A stretch of 64,000 nt of DNA from Megalonaias nervosa (lineage: Eukaryota > Mollusca > Bivalvia > Unionida > Unionidae), in contig JAECUM010003209.1 in assembly GCA_016617855.1 (NCBI GenBank), positions 62,001 through 126,000 of the forward strand. Direction: 5' to 3'. The position numbers and the translations under genes were made by a program. Shown one piece after another: positions 51,749 through 64,000 of this stretch (position 1 is its first letter; every line of letters starts with the position of its first letter). The notes below the pieces were generated by a model that worked only from the letters and a program-made list of their open reading frames with translations, was not told the origin of the DNA and ran no database searches.

Positions 51749-52451
51749 TACAGGGACTCGTATCGTTGCTTACAATTTACCGTCATACATGTACTATATG
51801 ATAACTACAAGGGAGAACACTTCTCTCCTTTCTCGCGCGACCTATTTAAGAATAAACGCTGATATTTCAAGCTACATTTCGCGTAGTGTAATAAATTTGG
51901 TACCGATGTTTAGCTCAGGCATTCGACTTTGTATGCGCGACCGAAGTTTGGCTTACTATCATACCTTTAAGGAATGCCAGACCATTTTCCCACGGTACTG
52001 CCCGACATGGCCCTGATCGCATCCGTTTAATATGCAAGTGAAATCCCGCTGAATGGAATACTGTCCTCTCATTAGTTAAAAGAAAATGACGTCCTGCATT
52101 TGTTTATAACTTATTTTCAGTTGGCCAATGAGAAGGGAGCATTCCATTCAGCTCGTTGTGCTTGCATATTAAGTGGGCGCGATCAGGGCCATGTCGGGCA
52201 GTACCGTGGGAAAATGGTCTGGCATTCCATAAAGATATAATAGTAAGCCAAACTTCGGTTACGCATACAAAGTCGAATGCCTGAGCTAAACATCGGTACC
52301 AAATTTATTACACTACGCGAAATGTAGCTTGAAATATCAGCGTTTATTCTTAAATAGGTCGCGCGAGAAAGGAGAGAAGTGTTCTCCCTTGTAGTTATTA
52401 TATAGTACATGTATGACAGGTAAATTGTAAGCAACGATACGAGCCCCTGTG
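51749..52451. mobile_element. Foldback DNA transposon, 703 bp
   Basis: Two arms of about 270 bp (51749-52016 and 52183-52451) are near-perfect reverse complements around a spacer of about 165 bp. Ends are TACAGGGACTCGTATCG and, inverted, CACAGGGGCTCGTATCG. The 8-bp duplication CTCCAAGC flanks both sides (51741-51748, 52452-52459). Similar open frames in both arms are only a result of symmetry. It is a non-autonomous element, hAT-like by duplication length, and can form a large cruciform. Confidence 0.92.
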
Positions 52452-52537
52452 CTCCAAGCCAAATGCCAGATGTCATCCGTTCTCGCACAGGTGCTCTTGA
52501 TGCTAAAAAAGCAATAAGCTGAAGGAAAAAAAAAAAA

Positions 52538-52700
52538 TCATACCAAGTGACAAAATTAGCTCAGATTACCCTCATGACCCATCCTGACATAGGACCCTGT
52601 CTATTATACTAGACTATTGTTTTATAGTATGATTATGATAGGGTCCTATGTCAGAATGGGTCATTGGGGTAATCTGAGGTAATTTTGTCACTCAGTATGA
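52538..52700. mobile_element. Hairpin MITE, about 163 bp
   Basis: The first 70 bases (TCATACCAAGTGACAAAATT, CAGATTACCC, TGACATAGGACCCT) are repeated inverted at the end, with a loop of about 30 bases. It lies about 80 bp after the foldback element. No clear target duplication. Confidence 0.75.
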
Positions 52701-52904
52701 TATTTTCCCCATCAAATTATTGCAGTTTTTCAACATCAAGCTTGCGTTCTTTTGTGATATGTAATTGAGATTCTCAGTGGTCAATTAAGCACTAATATCA
52801 GAGACAAAGCATATCTGTCTACACTGAATACAGGTTGACATCACCTGTTACAGTTTTTCTGTTGGAAAACAATTTTTATCACTTAGTCTGTAGACTTTAC
52901 GTAT

Positions 52905-53775
52905 AGCGTGTGCAGCTTTTTATAGTTTTTAAATTACATGTTAATATATAACTTTATGTGATTTTGATTGGGCTTTTTAGCCCATGAAATTCTTGCACAG
53001 TATTTTCTTTACTGATTGGCTGCGATCATGGGAAAACTTTCTCCTCGCTCTTTGAAACTTTTTCTTTTTACTAATACTATAAATATTTTGGTGGCCATTT
53101 TTCGAATCGACTGACCAAAGTATTTGAGAAAAAAATGTCATGTCTTTCTACTTCTGGTGAATTTACCCCACTGGGGCTTGTTATATCATGAATTATCATG
53201 CACTGAAAAAAATGACATTAAACTACAAACAACAACAACAACAAAAAATAAAATTAAGAGTATTTGTCCATTGATAGCATGCATGAGGGGAGGGGTGGGC
53301 GGTAATCCTGTGACAAGTAAACCGCCCTGTATAAAAAGTGGTTTTAATGTTAACCTCTGGAAGCAGATAAACTCACCTCTGTTCACAGAAGAATGTAAAC
53401 ATAAACCAGTCTCTCAACTGACAAAACGTTAGGCCAATAAAAAAAACAGTATTTTTATGTGGTAAAATAGCTCAAACAATCCAATGTCTTTTATGTGATG
53501 CAATTCCCACTGTCTCTAGTTCCAAATTAACCAATGCAAATATCTGGTCACATATACATTACAGTAGATATGGAATTTCTTCATCCAGTAATAATCTTTT
53601 CACATTAATACCCAACAACTTCCATTACAGAAAGTGACATACCTTACTTATCGACATTGTTACATTGTTCGTCTAAACTCAATGAATCAAACTATGTGAC
53701 ATCACAAGGAACTTCCATACACATTCTGTGTTGAGAAATAATGCTCCGAGTCAATTGTTCCATTCATTCTGAAAG
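52905..53775 (+). repeat. Dispersed repeat, copy 2
   Basis: Diverged copy of the block at 19365-20165 in the same orientation, with shared TGAAATTCTTGCACAGTATT, TACTGATTGGCT, ATTGATAGCATGCATG and AACTCACCTCTGTTCACAGA. Confidence 0.75.
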
Positions 53776-56700
53776 ACAATTACTCTTTCAATTCTAATTT
53801 TGAAAGAAAATCTGTTTTTATATTGGTTTAAAATCTGCCAAAAAAATTGACAATAATAATACAAATTGTGTAAAGTGGTTTACAAATGCCATTATCCAAA
53901 TTTTCTGTGCAAAAGCAAAATTCATACTTTACCTCTAAATTTATTAAAATTGTGCTTAAATGTCTAAATAAATTACAAAGATGCCAGTAATAGGATACCT
54001 TTATTTATTATGGTAATGATGAAAATATATATAAATGTGTATGTTGTAACATTCTTTGACTTGGTTGGTTGGTTAGGCTTCAGTGACATATTCAGCACTT
54101 TATTGGCTATATCATGTCAAGAAAATGGGAACTAAGTTTCTTTCTGAGGATATGCAGAGGCAGCTGATCTGGACTGAACTGGGTGAATATAAAATCCATT
54201 GTGATATAGATGTCAGTTTGGTCTCCTATAATTTGCCAAGTTCTGTATTAGATCCCTAACCTAAACAGATGTCTATTCCAACATTAAGAGAAAACAACTT
54301 TATTCTTGCAATATATAGTTTTTTCGATATTAAAATGATGCTGATTTAAGCCCCAAAATGGCTGCCTTGACTAACAAAAATGAAAATGTTTATATGGTTA
54401 CTACTTCTAAATGTATGTTCTTATTAAGATGAGGTTTTCACTAAAATGCTATTATACCTGTAGCAATATGTACATGCAGCAGGTTTTGAATAACAATGGT
54501 GTTCATCAGAGCTCCAACATAGTATGATAGTATATGATAGTGACCATTTTGAAAATCTTACGACTGCTTCTCTTGTATGAATGTTGGCATTGACAAGGGA
54601 TTTCATTTTAAAACACTTTGTTTTTTTACAATATTTAATTGGTTCTAAGTGAAAATGTTGTAGATCTGACCACCAAAAGTATCCACACATTTGTGAAAGA
54701 GTTTTGAAAACCAGATTTGAAAGGTCATTGCTTCACCAGGTATATAAATGCAGTGACTTTTACACGTACAAGTGAATTTTGCTTTGCAATTAACAAATTT
54801 ATAGTCAGCACCCTGACATTGATTATAAGGTCAAATGTCCTGACTGTGGTTTTTAGCTGTACTGTCTTGTGAGCATAATTACACAAAGAAATAAGAATGG
54901 ATCTTAATCAAAATCCAGGATGCAGATATATCCCATGAACAACTTGAATGATGCCACTTCAGTAACATCCTTTTCCCATAAATTAGTTTAAATAAAACCA
55001 AATATAGATCATGGATATATCTTGACTTTGATACAAGTTGAATGAATTTCTATCCATGATATCAAATTCTTGATCAATGGCCCTGACAAAAAATTTGGTC
55101 TGCACTTAGGGGTATCTTGTGAACATGTTAAATCAAATGGATAATGTTATGTATATTTCATGTATTTTGTTTGCTTGACCTATGTCCATGATTCAGAATA
55201 GAATTTTGGTGTGCACCTGGTCTTTGTCTTGTTTGTAAGCTATAAATAAGTTGTTTACTTGAGTCTGAGTTCAAGACCTAGCTCGATTATGACCTTAAGA
55301 GGTTGTAGAAATGAATTTGTTTACAGCTTGGGGTAATTTTCCATTAAGATAAAGTTTTTTTTAGAAAAGGTCATTGCAACATAGGTCAGGTGGGGATGTA
55401 TATAAGGATGTTTGGATTGTCATTTCTTTACTGTAAAGTCTCTAACTGGTTTTTCATTTTTTTATTGTAATGTCTTTGACCGGTTTGTCATTTCTTACTG
55501 TTATGTCTTTGCCTGATTTCTTTACTGTAATGCCTTTGGCTGGCTATTCTTGATTATCTTGATCCGTTTCTGATGGCTTGTTGACTTTCAGTGCTAAGAT
55601 ATCCTGTGATGTTATCATAATGTTTAACATAACCATCATGGAAGTGTAAGTTAAGACTAAAAGAAGCTCAATAATGAAATTAAATAGAGACAAAACAATT
55701 ATTTTTCTTTCTTTTTGAAGAATAGAATGTGAGTAATGTTAATCATTGTAAAGATTGACATAAAGAAAGGAAATCCCAGTGAGATGTTTTAGTATGTTTT
55801 GTGCATGTCAATGCAAGTTTCCTTGTCACAGCTTATAACAAGACAAATAATGCAACTCCAGCCAAGGTGGAGAAATTCACAGGAAGCACTTATTGAGAGG
55901 TAAATAAATATATGATCAACATGAACTGTTTTCTATATTTAGATATAAACATGAAAACACTTTTATATCCCAGTAGTATCTTACTTTCTTAATAAATACT
56001 AGTAGGCATCATCCTTACATGGCAATTTAATGTCACAACATAAATGCAGCAAAACCTCAACCACAACAAAGTGATCTGTCTATATATCTATTTTTTATCT
56101 AGTGATAAAAGAATTAATAATCATAAACAACACATGACTGTATACCCTTTTGAAAAAAGAAATCTCATTTAACTTTGAATGAACAATAACACTAGAATGT
56201 ATCCAATTCAATGCAAAAGCAGTGATGTAATAAACAATGTGTTCACTGGTACATATGTAATGTTTACTGAAACGCCTTCTAATACTTCATTAATAATTTT
56301 TGCAAAATCATTTATTATGAAATTAAAAGAAATTTATAAAGGAAAATGAACAACTCGATTATAAAATGCTTTTTATTCCCAATTATTCTCAACACAATTA
56401 TAAAATGAATATTGAACAGTGTTACCTGCCCCCCCCATCCTACTTTTTCCTGTCTGTTAATCTCCATTCCTTTCTTAGTTTATCAAAGGTCCCTCAGTAA
56501 GTCATGCCCTCAGTTATATAATGACTAATATTTTTTGGACCCTGTTGTGGATGACTTGTCGAGAAGAGGTTGTTATGATATATTTCGGTACTGCTAATCA
56601 CATACTATTTTTTATATTAAGTCCTAAAGACAACAAATTTTGTTATATGGTTGATACATATAAAAAGGATATTAGTTTTTTAAATTATGGATGCTGGAAC

Positions 56701-58115
56701 ATTTACAAGATTTCTTGCCTGTGTTAAATTATGAATTCTAGTTGCTGCTACTTCACTTTTTATAAAGCAAGAACTTTTTTCACAATATTTGTTTACCTTC
56801 TTACGACATATTCAGTACATTTTTTTTTTGTGGAGAAATCTCAGCAGAGAATTCATTTATCACAGATCTTTAAAAAAAAAATAAAATGTTCTACACTATA
56901 TATGCATGTATTTCCTTAGAGGATGACAAATAAATATCTCTAACAATTTAAGATGCCATTAAACTAAATCCATAGGTTTAAAATATTATGACAATGTCAA
57001 GTTCAAGCACAGTAAATTATAATAAGCAAAACTTTTTAAAAAAATACATTTACATCTTGGTGCCAGAGTTCAGAAATGTCTATTAAAATGCACTCGTCGT
57101 AAATAAATAAACTTAACATATAACAAACTAAAAAATGAACAACTAAACTGACTTGGTATCAGAAACCTTTCTCAAAACAGGCAAACAACAACAAATAAAA
57201 AATTAAAACCAAATTAACAACTGGAGATGCCGATAAGGGTATATGTCACTCAGTTATGAGCAACTACCAAGGGAATATGGAAGAAGGAAACCTGACTGAC
57301 AGGGTAATTTCCTGAAGGGAGAGGAGTATTGATCCAGAAACCCTAGGACAAAAACTTGGAAAACAGGAGATAAAGGGAGAAAGAAACCCCCCCCAAAAAA
57401 CTGAAATATAAAATTCAAAATCCAAAGCTTAAAGTTATCATAATATCAAAACTAATATTCTTAGATATATTCTTAAAAAGAACACAAATAAAAGATCTAA
57501 ATCCAATAATTAAAGATCTAAATGGTATAATTAAAGATCTAAATGGTATAATTAAAGTTTAGAGATTACTAAAAAAAACACTTATGATAATTTTACAATA
57601 AATGCAGAAGTTTTGTTTTTTCCTTTGGCAGTAGAAAATAAACCTTCAGTTATATAGAACAGTTTGAGGGGTTATCTGAAATGACCTAACCAGCCATATA
57701 TGTTTGGAAGGGCTTAGAGCTGTCCACAAAAAGATTGAAACTAGGCAATTTTCCTTATATATCAAGCAACAGATCCCCATTTTCAATGAGACCATAAATC
57801 TTAGGAATGCTGTATACACATTTTTTGGACCCCACTACATGCAGGGGTGCATTTTGTTTTTTATTCTTGGTATCCATACTTCCATCTATCCATTCAAAGC
57901 AGCTGGTTTGCTCCAATCCTCCAGTTGTCAAAAGCATGTAGTCTATGTTTAGACCTCACAGTCATTTCCTATTTGAAAATCATTTATCTATCTTCTTTTT
58001 TCAAAATTATACAAAGAGGGCCAGTAATCAAACTGTTTTATTTTTATTTTCCAGTATAAAAAGGAATTTGTTTTCAGATCAGATTGTTTAACCAATTAAA
58101 TGGTTTTACTTGCAG

Positions 58116-58261
58116 AGCTAATGAAAAAAACTTGTGGCGGCATCCCTTAGGTCGTTTTGTATTTGGAGGTCAGGTGGTTGGCCAGGCACTTGTGGCAGCA
58201 TGTGAAACTGTTACAGATGATCAACACATACACAGTCTTCATTGCTACTTCTTACAGGGAG
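58116..58261 (+). CDS. ACOT8: Acyl-CoA thioesterase 8, second copy, exon 2
   Basis: The exon follows the acceptor TTTTACTTGCAG and ends at the donor GTAAAT, entering in phase 2 and leaving in phase 1. It encodes ANEKNLWRHPLGRFVFGGQV, then VGQALVAACETVTDDQHIHS and LHCYFLQGG. The FGGQVVGQALVAA and HSLHCYFL segments are signatures of the first hotdog domain. An alternative acceptor 36 bases upstream would insert twelve residues, but the phase match to exon 1 favours the one given. Confidence 0.93.
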
Positions 58262-61200
58262 GTAAATATATCATGAAAACTTTAAGACAAACATTAAAAA
58301 TATTAGATCATTTACATTTATGCTTTTGCTTGATCAGTCATTTCCATCTGTGACTGCATCTGTCAGTCAGTTTTTCAGAAAGTGTTATATGTGGAATATT
58401 TTGTTTGAAAATGCACCTTCTTCTATAATTTCAAAATAGCTTGAATTATTTATTGAGATAACCTTTGTTTTATTTAGAGCCATTTGTAAGAACATATGAA
58501 TTAGTCAATGAATTTTAATAGCAGCAACAATTTACCTGTCACTATTGTGCAGCTTTACTTATTCAGCTCACAAAATCTTATCCATTTGCTGTGACTACAA
58601 CTACATCCTCCCACAGAGTTGAGAATTGTCAATAAGACATGGTACACTTATGTACCTTGCATGTGCCTGTGGAGAACAGTGATCTTTTTCAAGGAATGTT
58701 GATGGTTGTGATGCAAATAATATGACAGAAAATCATTGGTTGTTGTGAGTTTAAACCATATTACATTCTCCCTTCAGCAGTGTTTCATCTGTGGATACAT
58801 TCATCTGTTTTTATGCCAGTAACCCTAGCCTATTTTCACTAATTAGTTCTGGAAAGGTCCTCTTGGATTACCACATTGTTTTCCACCCTTTAGTGCTTAG
58901 GGCACATCCCTCTTATTTTCAAGATACAACTAGTTCACGAGTAAGTCTTATGTGTTAAGTTATATGCCACAGAGCTCCTACCACAATAGGAATTGAAATT
59001 TCTCTTAATGAAATAAATTAATTAAACATCAATTTGGTGTTTCTTCACCATTGTATTTTATTGTTTGTGTTCTGCATTGCTCATAGAGGACAATAACTGA
59101 TTATCTTCCTTATTGAAAAAGAATAGGAGAGTGAGAAGACAGGAAATTCCTAATGAAGGAATCATTGTTTACCATGTGCAAATACACTCAAATGTATATA
59201 GCATGCAGTACATATGAACATGCAAATTTCATGTGTGAAAATTATCAAATAGTGTTACTATTATTGCTCTCTCTCAGATAACTTTTATTTCAAAGAACAA
59301 CCTTGGGATACTCACTCAGAATGTCTTGCATATTCAAAGTGCACACATAAGAATTATTGTACATTTTGCACCACATGAACTAAATGAATTCTGGTATCTA
59401 ACTGATTCCATATGTACATATAGAGGACAGAAGAAACATCAATCCTCCTCATCATTAGAATTGTCAGGTTTTTCTTTTGCAGAACTGCAAGAAGAAGCCC
59501 CCCCCCCCCGTAAGAATACTAGTTTTTCAGTTTGGAAGAACGTAGGTCCCAGGAGCCAATGGAACCAGTCTCTTCAGAGATAGTTAAGATAGTCTGGACT
59601 TCATCCTGGAACATCTAGAACATGTAGAGCCCCTACTCATCATGATGAACAAGTACAAGTAATGGTACAGAGTACTGCTATTTCAGTTCCTCTGAAGGAC
59701 ATAGTGATGCCCAGACACTATCCTACTCAGGGCATTCTAGATGCTGTGTTATTTATCCTCATTGACTCCAATGATTTTGAGATGCTTTCTGTAATGACCA
59801 ACAGCTCAGTTGGATGAAGAAGAGTAGATCTGGTCTTTTGATGAGGCAGTAAATGAAGGTTATTGCTGTCTACCCATGGACTTGGGCCCAAAACCATCTG
59901 GTGAACAGCTCAGTAAGATCCTTTCCATTCTGGAACAGATCTCTGGGACTCAACCACAGCCAGATCTTACGAGGAAATATCACAAAGGTTCTCTACAGAC
60001 CAAGACATCGTTCAGTGTATAGAAGGTGGTTTGTTCTTCCCTCAACCTTGAAACCTATGGTCTCTGTCTCTAGTCACTAGGTACATTCCCTGAATTGCCC
60101 TGTTAAACCTCCCCAGCTGGATGCAGTTGTGTCCCTAGTAGGTATTACAACTGGAGCCGAGGCATGCCTTCCAGTTAAAACAATTAAGTCACTAATCACA
60201 AAGTCTGTCTGCTGGTCACCATAGCTTGCAATACTGACCTCTTCACTGCTTCTTTCTTATGTTGAAGGAGGCTGCTCTGAACCCAGCCGCATTAGAACAG
60301 ATGCTGAAAGCTGTGGCCAAGACATCCCAGCATTGACTTTCTGTCACAATGGCTTTATTGGCAGAACTTCTGCCCATCTGCCATGACATTGTACTGGACT
60401 CGCGGCAAGTCTTATTTAGCCAAAATAAAGACCTTCTAAGGGCTGCTCTATCAGAAGCTAAGACCCTCTTCGAAGGACTCATACCCACCATGGCTTCACA
60501 AGATTTGATCATCAACATAGATCTTTCACAACCATTCCTATGCCCATTGCAATCAGCCAGGAAGCATACCAATGCAAACCCTCTAAATTCTTCAACAAAA
60601 ATGCAGCCCATCAAATGCACAACTTCAGATGAAACCTCTTCATCAGCTGGGACCTCAGTGTGGATGTCACCAAAGAACCTCTATGAGGAAGTTCTCAAAC
60701 CTGCCTTCCTTTTTCAGAGGTGGCAGCCATATGGACTACCACCCTCTCTTGCTTGCTTGCCTCTTTTTGGAGGCTTGGGCAAGCATCATGGATGATAGGA
60801 TGATCCTTTCATTTGTGAGCAATGCTTACCAACTTTATTTTCTGGAACAACCCCCTCTATCATGGATTCCATGTTATTTAACCAGTCCATTTGGGTGAAA
60901 TTAAGGGAAGAGGTGCACACCCTTTGGCAGAAAGGGGCAATCAAGAGGGTCCTGAATGATCAGTCTCCTGCATTTTAATCCCAAATCTTTCTGGTCACCA
61001 AGAACAGCAGGAAATGTTATATATTATCAATCTCTCCTGTTAAATTGGCTTCTTCTTGAGGAGTATTTCAACATGGAGACACATCCTCAATCCAGAACAC
61101 AATGTTTCCATCAGATTGAGCAGTCTCCATTGACCTTCAAGGACTTATTTGCCCTTCCCAATTTTTCCTCCACATAAAAAATACCTGTTGTTTTGCTTGT

Positions 61201-62939
61201 ACCAGGAAGTGTGTCAATTCGATGTTCTTCCATTCAGAATAGATTCTGTACCCAGAGTCTTCAAACAATTTATGAAAGTAGTAGGATCCTATATCTGATT
61301 ACTGGGAACCCCAATTCTCCAATATTTCAATAACTGTGAATCGCTTAGTAAGGCTTCCTTTCAGGACCTCAAACTCAAGACTGCATTTTTACTTGCTTTA
61401 GCATATGTGAGTAGATGCAGTGAGATTCATGTATTGTCTGTTGACAAGGGCTATCTCTGGTTTATTTGCAATTATGATACCATATTCTCCCTTTTGACAG
61501 ACTGGACTTTTAGCCAAAAAGTCAGTTACCTTCCATAGCTCCATAATGTATAGAGATTCCCAATCACAGTTCAATCTGTGCTGGAGGTGATCAGGATAGG
61601 CATTTATGCTTCACTTTGGCACTATTTTTAAATGTTTTAAAATTAATTGAAAGGGTAGGAAATGTCTTTTTCTTCCTCTTAAGGGCCCTGTTGATATTTT
61701 GGCCTCCACTATCTCACAGTGGATTATCAACATAATCAAAAGAGCTTATCATTTCCTTACAGATGGAAACATTTCTTTTATGAAACTAAAACCCTGTGAG
61801 GTTTGAGGTGTCATTGTTAATTGGGCCAATATAAGTCACTCTTTTTCAAAGGATATCATGAAGGTAGCTTATTGGTAAACCAATACTACCTTCTCTTCCT
61901 TATGTCTCCATTAATTAGTATGCAAGGAGCAGACATTTTTTTTTCTGGGACCCATAGTTGCAGTACAAATGGCTGAGAGGGACCCTAACAATTTGTATAG
62001 TGGTGAGTGCATTGAATTTTCTGTTTTTGATACGCAGCCTACCCACCTATCTAAACAGCCTATCCATTTAAAGAATTTTCTACCCGCACAATAGTGAAGA
62101 GTAAGTTATTGCTGCTATTAAAATGTAGGGCTTTTTTTGGGAGGGAGGGAGGTAAAACTAATGAAAAAAGTGCAAATAAGTAATACTTACCTATCACTAT
62201 TGTCCATTGCCCCCCCCCCCCCTTCAGATGTCCTGGCATGTCTTCCATGAAAATAATGACTGGTCTGTGCAGGCACATGTGAGGTGCAAGAGTGAACCTT
62301 GCCTCACTGACAGTTCTCCACTCTGTGGATGAGATTTTTCAACACCAAAAAACTGTGTAACAGTGGTGAGTAGGTATTGTGTAATTTAAAAATTTTTTCC
62401 CACACTCAAAAAATAATAATCTCACATTATCATGTTACACTGTTATGTAATTAATATGGAAAGTAACTGTTTTGAAAAACAGAAAGGGCTGACTTAAAAC
62501 AAAGACAAAAAAATAATTGTATAGATTGAGATTCAGTACTGTAGAAAAATGGAATTTCCTGAACTAAAAATTTGTTTCACTTCTCAGCAGTGTGGAACTG
62601 TCATGACAAATTTATAAACATGTTCTCTGTGCTCCAATAATGAACTGTTTAACAACTTCTAGACTACCATTGAAGTGTACCCTTCATCTATGCTCAGTAT
62701 CACTTGGATGCTTGATGGCATCATAGTTATTTTGAACCAAATCACTTATGTGACATCATTAGGGGAACATTTTCCCATCATTCTTAGGCAATGTATTAAT
62801 GGTCCATTAATTAAATATGCACTGTCTTGCTAATTTTATTAATCTAATTCCTGGAAAACTGTAAGAAAAAGATTATTTTAAAAATCAAAGCATTCACTAC
62901 AAAATCATGTCAAATCATTGACACTACCAGTACTTCTAG
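58262..62939 (+). other. Intron 2 of ACOT8 copy 2
   Basis: It contains a decayed DIRS retrotransposon between about 59.27 and 61.99 kb. The remainder is AT-rich sequence with poly(C/G) tracts and no supported gene. Confidence 0.7.
59270..61990 (+). mobile_element. Decayed DIRS-type tyrosine-recombinase retrotransposon
   Basis: Fragments appear in DIRS order. A gag-like part has LKAVAKTSQH, then LAELLPICHDIVLDSRQVLF and RAALSEAKTLFEG (60.3-60.5 kb). A reverse transcriptase part has LREEVHTLWQKGAIKRVLND, SQIFLVTK and AVSIDLQG (60.9-61.2 kb). A tyrosine recombinase part has KTAFLLALAYVSRCSEIHVL (61.38-61.43 kb), with the catalytic Arg in SRCSE, and a remnant of the C-terminal box near 61.8 kb. 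Stops such as TGA for Trp and frameshifts are frequent. Terminal repeats were not identified. Confidence 0.72.
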
Positions 62940-63165
62940 GTAATTCTCAAAAGCCAGTCCTGTATATGGTTGACAGGACTCGTGATGGAAAGACTTTCTC
63001 CAATCGCTCTGTAAAGGCCACCCAGATGGGAATTACCATTTTCACCATGCAGGCATCCTTTAAACTGGATGAGGCACAGGTCTACAAATATCAAATGCAG
63101 ATGCCAAAGGTTACAGGACCTGAGGAATTAATGGACACCACAGAAGTGTTGCAGTTGCAGTTAAA
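62940..63165 (+). CDS. ACOT8: Acyl-CoA thioesterase 8, second copy, exon 3
   Basis: The exon begins after TACTTCTAG and ends at the donor GTGAGC, phase 1 in and phase 2 out. It encodes KPVLYMVDRTRDGKTFSNRS, VKATQMGITIFTMQASFKLD and a linker ending TTEVLQLQLK. The VDRTRDGKTFSNRSVKA block is the conserved end of the first hotdog domain. Its outgoing phase fits the exon type seen at 23-180, expected next beyond the window. Confidence 0.94.
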
Positions 63166-64000
63166 GTGAGCTTTTGTCCTTATTATCAGGTTTTTTGTTA
63201 AGCCATGAGCTAAGGAGATTCTGTCATGTTATGCTTGGGTGCATGCTTTTTGTTCATGGGGTGGTATCACACACTTCATCTCTAATGTTTCAAGACCATG
63301 AATGCAAACTTTTGAACGTGTTTTAAGTGTAAGTACACTTGCAGAACAGTCATAAAAGTTCGAAGTAACAACAACGCAGACTTCAAATATTTTCTCTCAC
63401 TCCCATTTCAACCACTGTTGAGTGTGAATGGGGGAGGAGATATACATTTTATTTATTTTGTGCTAATTGGACAACAATTCATAACAAATTATCTGACATG
63501 CTTTTGATGACTCAGATCTATGGCTGCAATTTGTTCACATGTGGAAATGGATTAATTGTATTTACTGCCTGTAAACATTTGCTAAGATTGTAAACATGTA
63601 AATCAGTGCAGGAACTACCCATTCCATTCAAATTATATATTTCCACATATTTGCATAAGAGGATTGCATAGTAGATATTTTGTGTTATTTCTTTTTTTAT
63701 TTTAAAGTTTGTACTGTATCTGTGAATATGGCATCTCAGGTGAAGAAGAATGTCAGTAATTGTACGTTAATGTACACATTACACCCTGTTGCTATCAGGT
63801 TGATTTACTGTCACTGCTGATAAAAAAATTCTTTGAACTACAATATTTTCCTATGAGCAACATTTTGTTAACATAACCATTGATAAGTAGCATCATATTT
63901 TAAAGAAACAGTTTAAAGTTTGTAATCCACTGCTTACTTTCTCATTGTGAATCCTACAAAAGTATCCCATGTGCATGTCCAGGCAGTTCCATTATCAATT
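63166..64000 (+). other. Start of intron 3 of ACOT8 copy 2
   Basis: AT-rich sequence with no recognisable gene, repeat or structured element up to the window end. Confidence 0.7.

Larger units (their letters stand above)
51466..58115 (+). other. Intron 1 of ACOT8 copy 2
   Basis: It contains a 703-bp foldback element, a hairpin MITE, the second copy of the dispersed repeat and, from about 53.8 to 58.1 kb, AT-rich sequence with no supported gene. Short repeats with ATTAAAGATCTAAATGGTAT occur near 57.5 kb. Confidence 0.7.

Noticed and set aside
51789..52488. Two related open frames in opposite orientation as a gene pair
   Set aside because: They are the same sequence in the two arms of the foldback element, with no independent coding evidence.

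Overview
The window is animal genomic DNA, AT-rich and full of introns and transposons. It is most likely from a bivalve mollusc: it carries a SINE tail of the type I associate with bivalves, Polintons, a DIRS element and ACOT8-type genes with metazoan splice sites. The host genes are two head-to-tail copies of a peroxisomal acyl-CoA thioesterase 8 (ACOT8) gene on the + strand. The last three coding exons of the first copy are at 23-180, 4235-4426 and 15498-15616, ending in the peroxisomal signal SKL. The first three exons of the second copy are at 51281-51465, 58116-58261 and 62940-63165. All splice phases fit, so the second copy continues beyond the window.

The rest is mobile DNA. Intron 4427-15497 holds a 51-bp minisatellite split by an apparently intact hAT transposon (5113-8703) with an 8-bp target duplication. 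The intergenic space (15.6-51.2 kb) holds two unrelated Polinton/Maverick elements. The first (about 22.3-28.8 kb) is an old fossil with minor capsid protein, packaging ATPase, retrovirus-type integrase and the C-terminus of PolB. The second (30973-49075) is full length. It is 18.1 kb with about 530-bp terminal inverted repeats and a perfect 6-bp target duplication (GTAAGT), and encodes an adenovirus-like set: protease, double-jelly-roll major capsid protein, penton-like minor capsid protein, pVI-like protein, membrane proteins, two paralogous basic core proteins, packaging ATPase and PolB. It also carries a BIR (IAP) domain, two F-box-like proteins and a double zinc-knuckle protein. The major capsid, ATPase, PolB and BIR genes contain stops or frameshifts, while several structural genes stay open. 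I see no integrase in it.

The most unusual observation is that the terminal genes of the second Polinton end in signals that look like metazoan replication-dependent histone mRNA 3' ends: a 16-nt stem-loop of the form GGCCCTTTTCAGGGCC followed 13-14 nt later by a purine-rich GAAAAGA element. Four copies are recognisable, one in each inverted repeat and two internal, and a fifth has decayed. At least three of the associated genes share a promoter block. This suggests a virus-like element whose TIR-proximal genes are expressed as non-polyadenylated, S-phase-coupled mRNAs.

Around the second ACOT8 gene lie smaller elements: two non-autonomous hAT-type elements with 8-bp target duplications, a hairpin MITE, a dispersed repeat with a second copy near 19.4 kb, and a decayed DIRS retrotransposon in the second intron.
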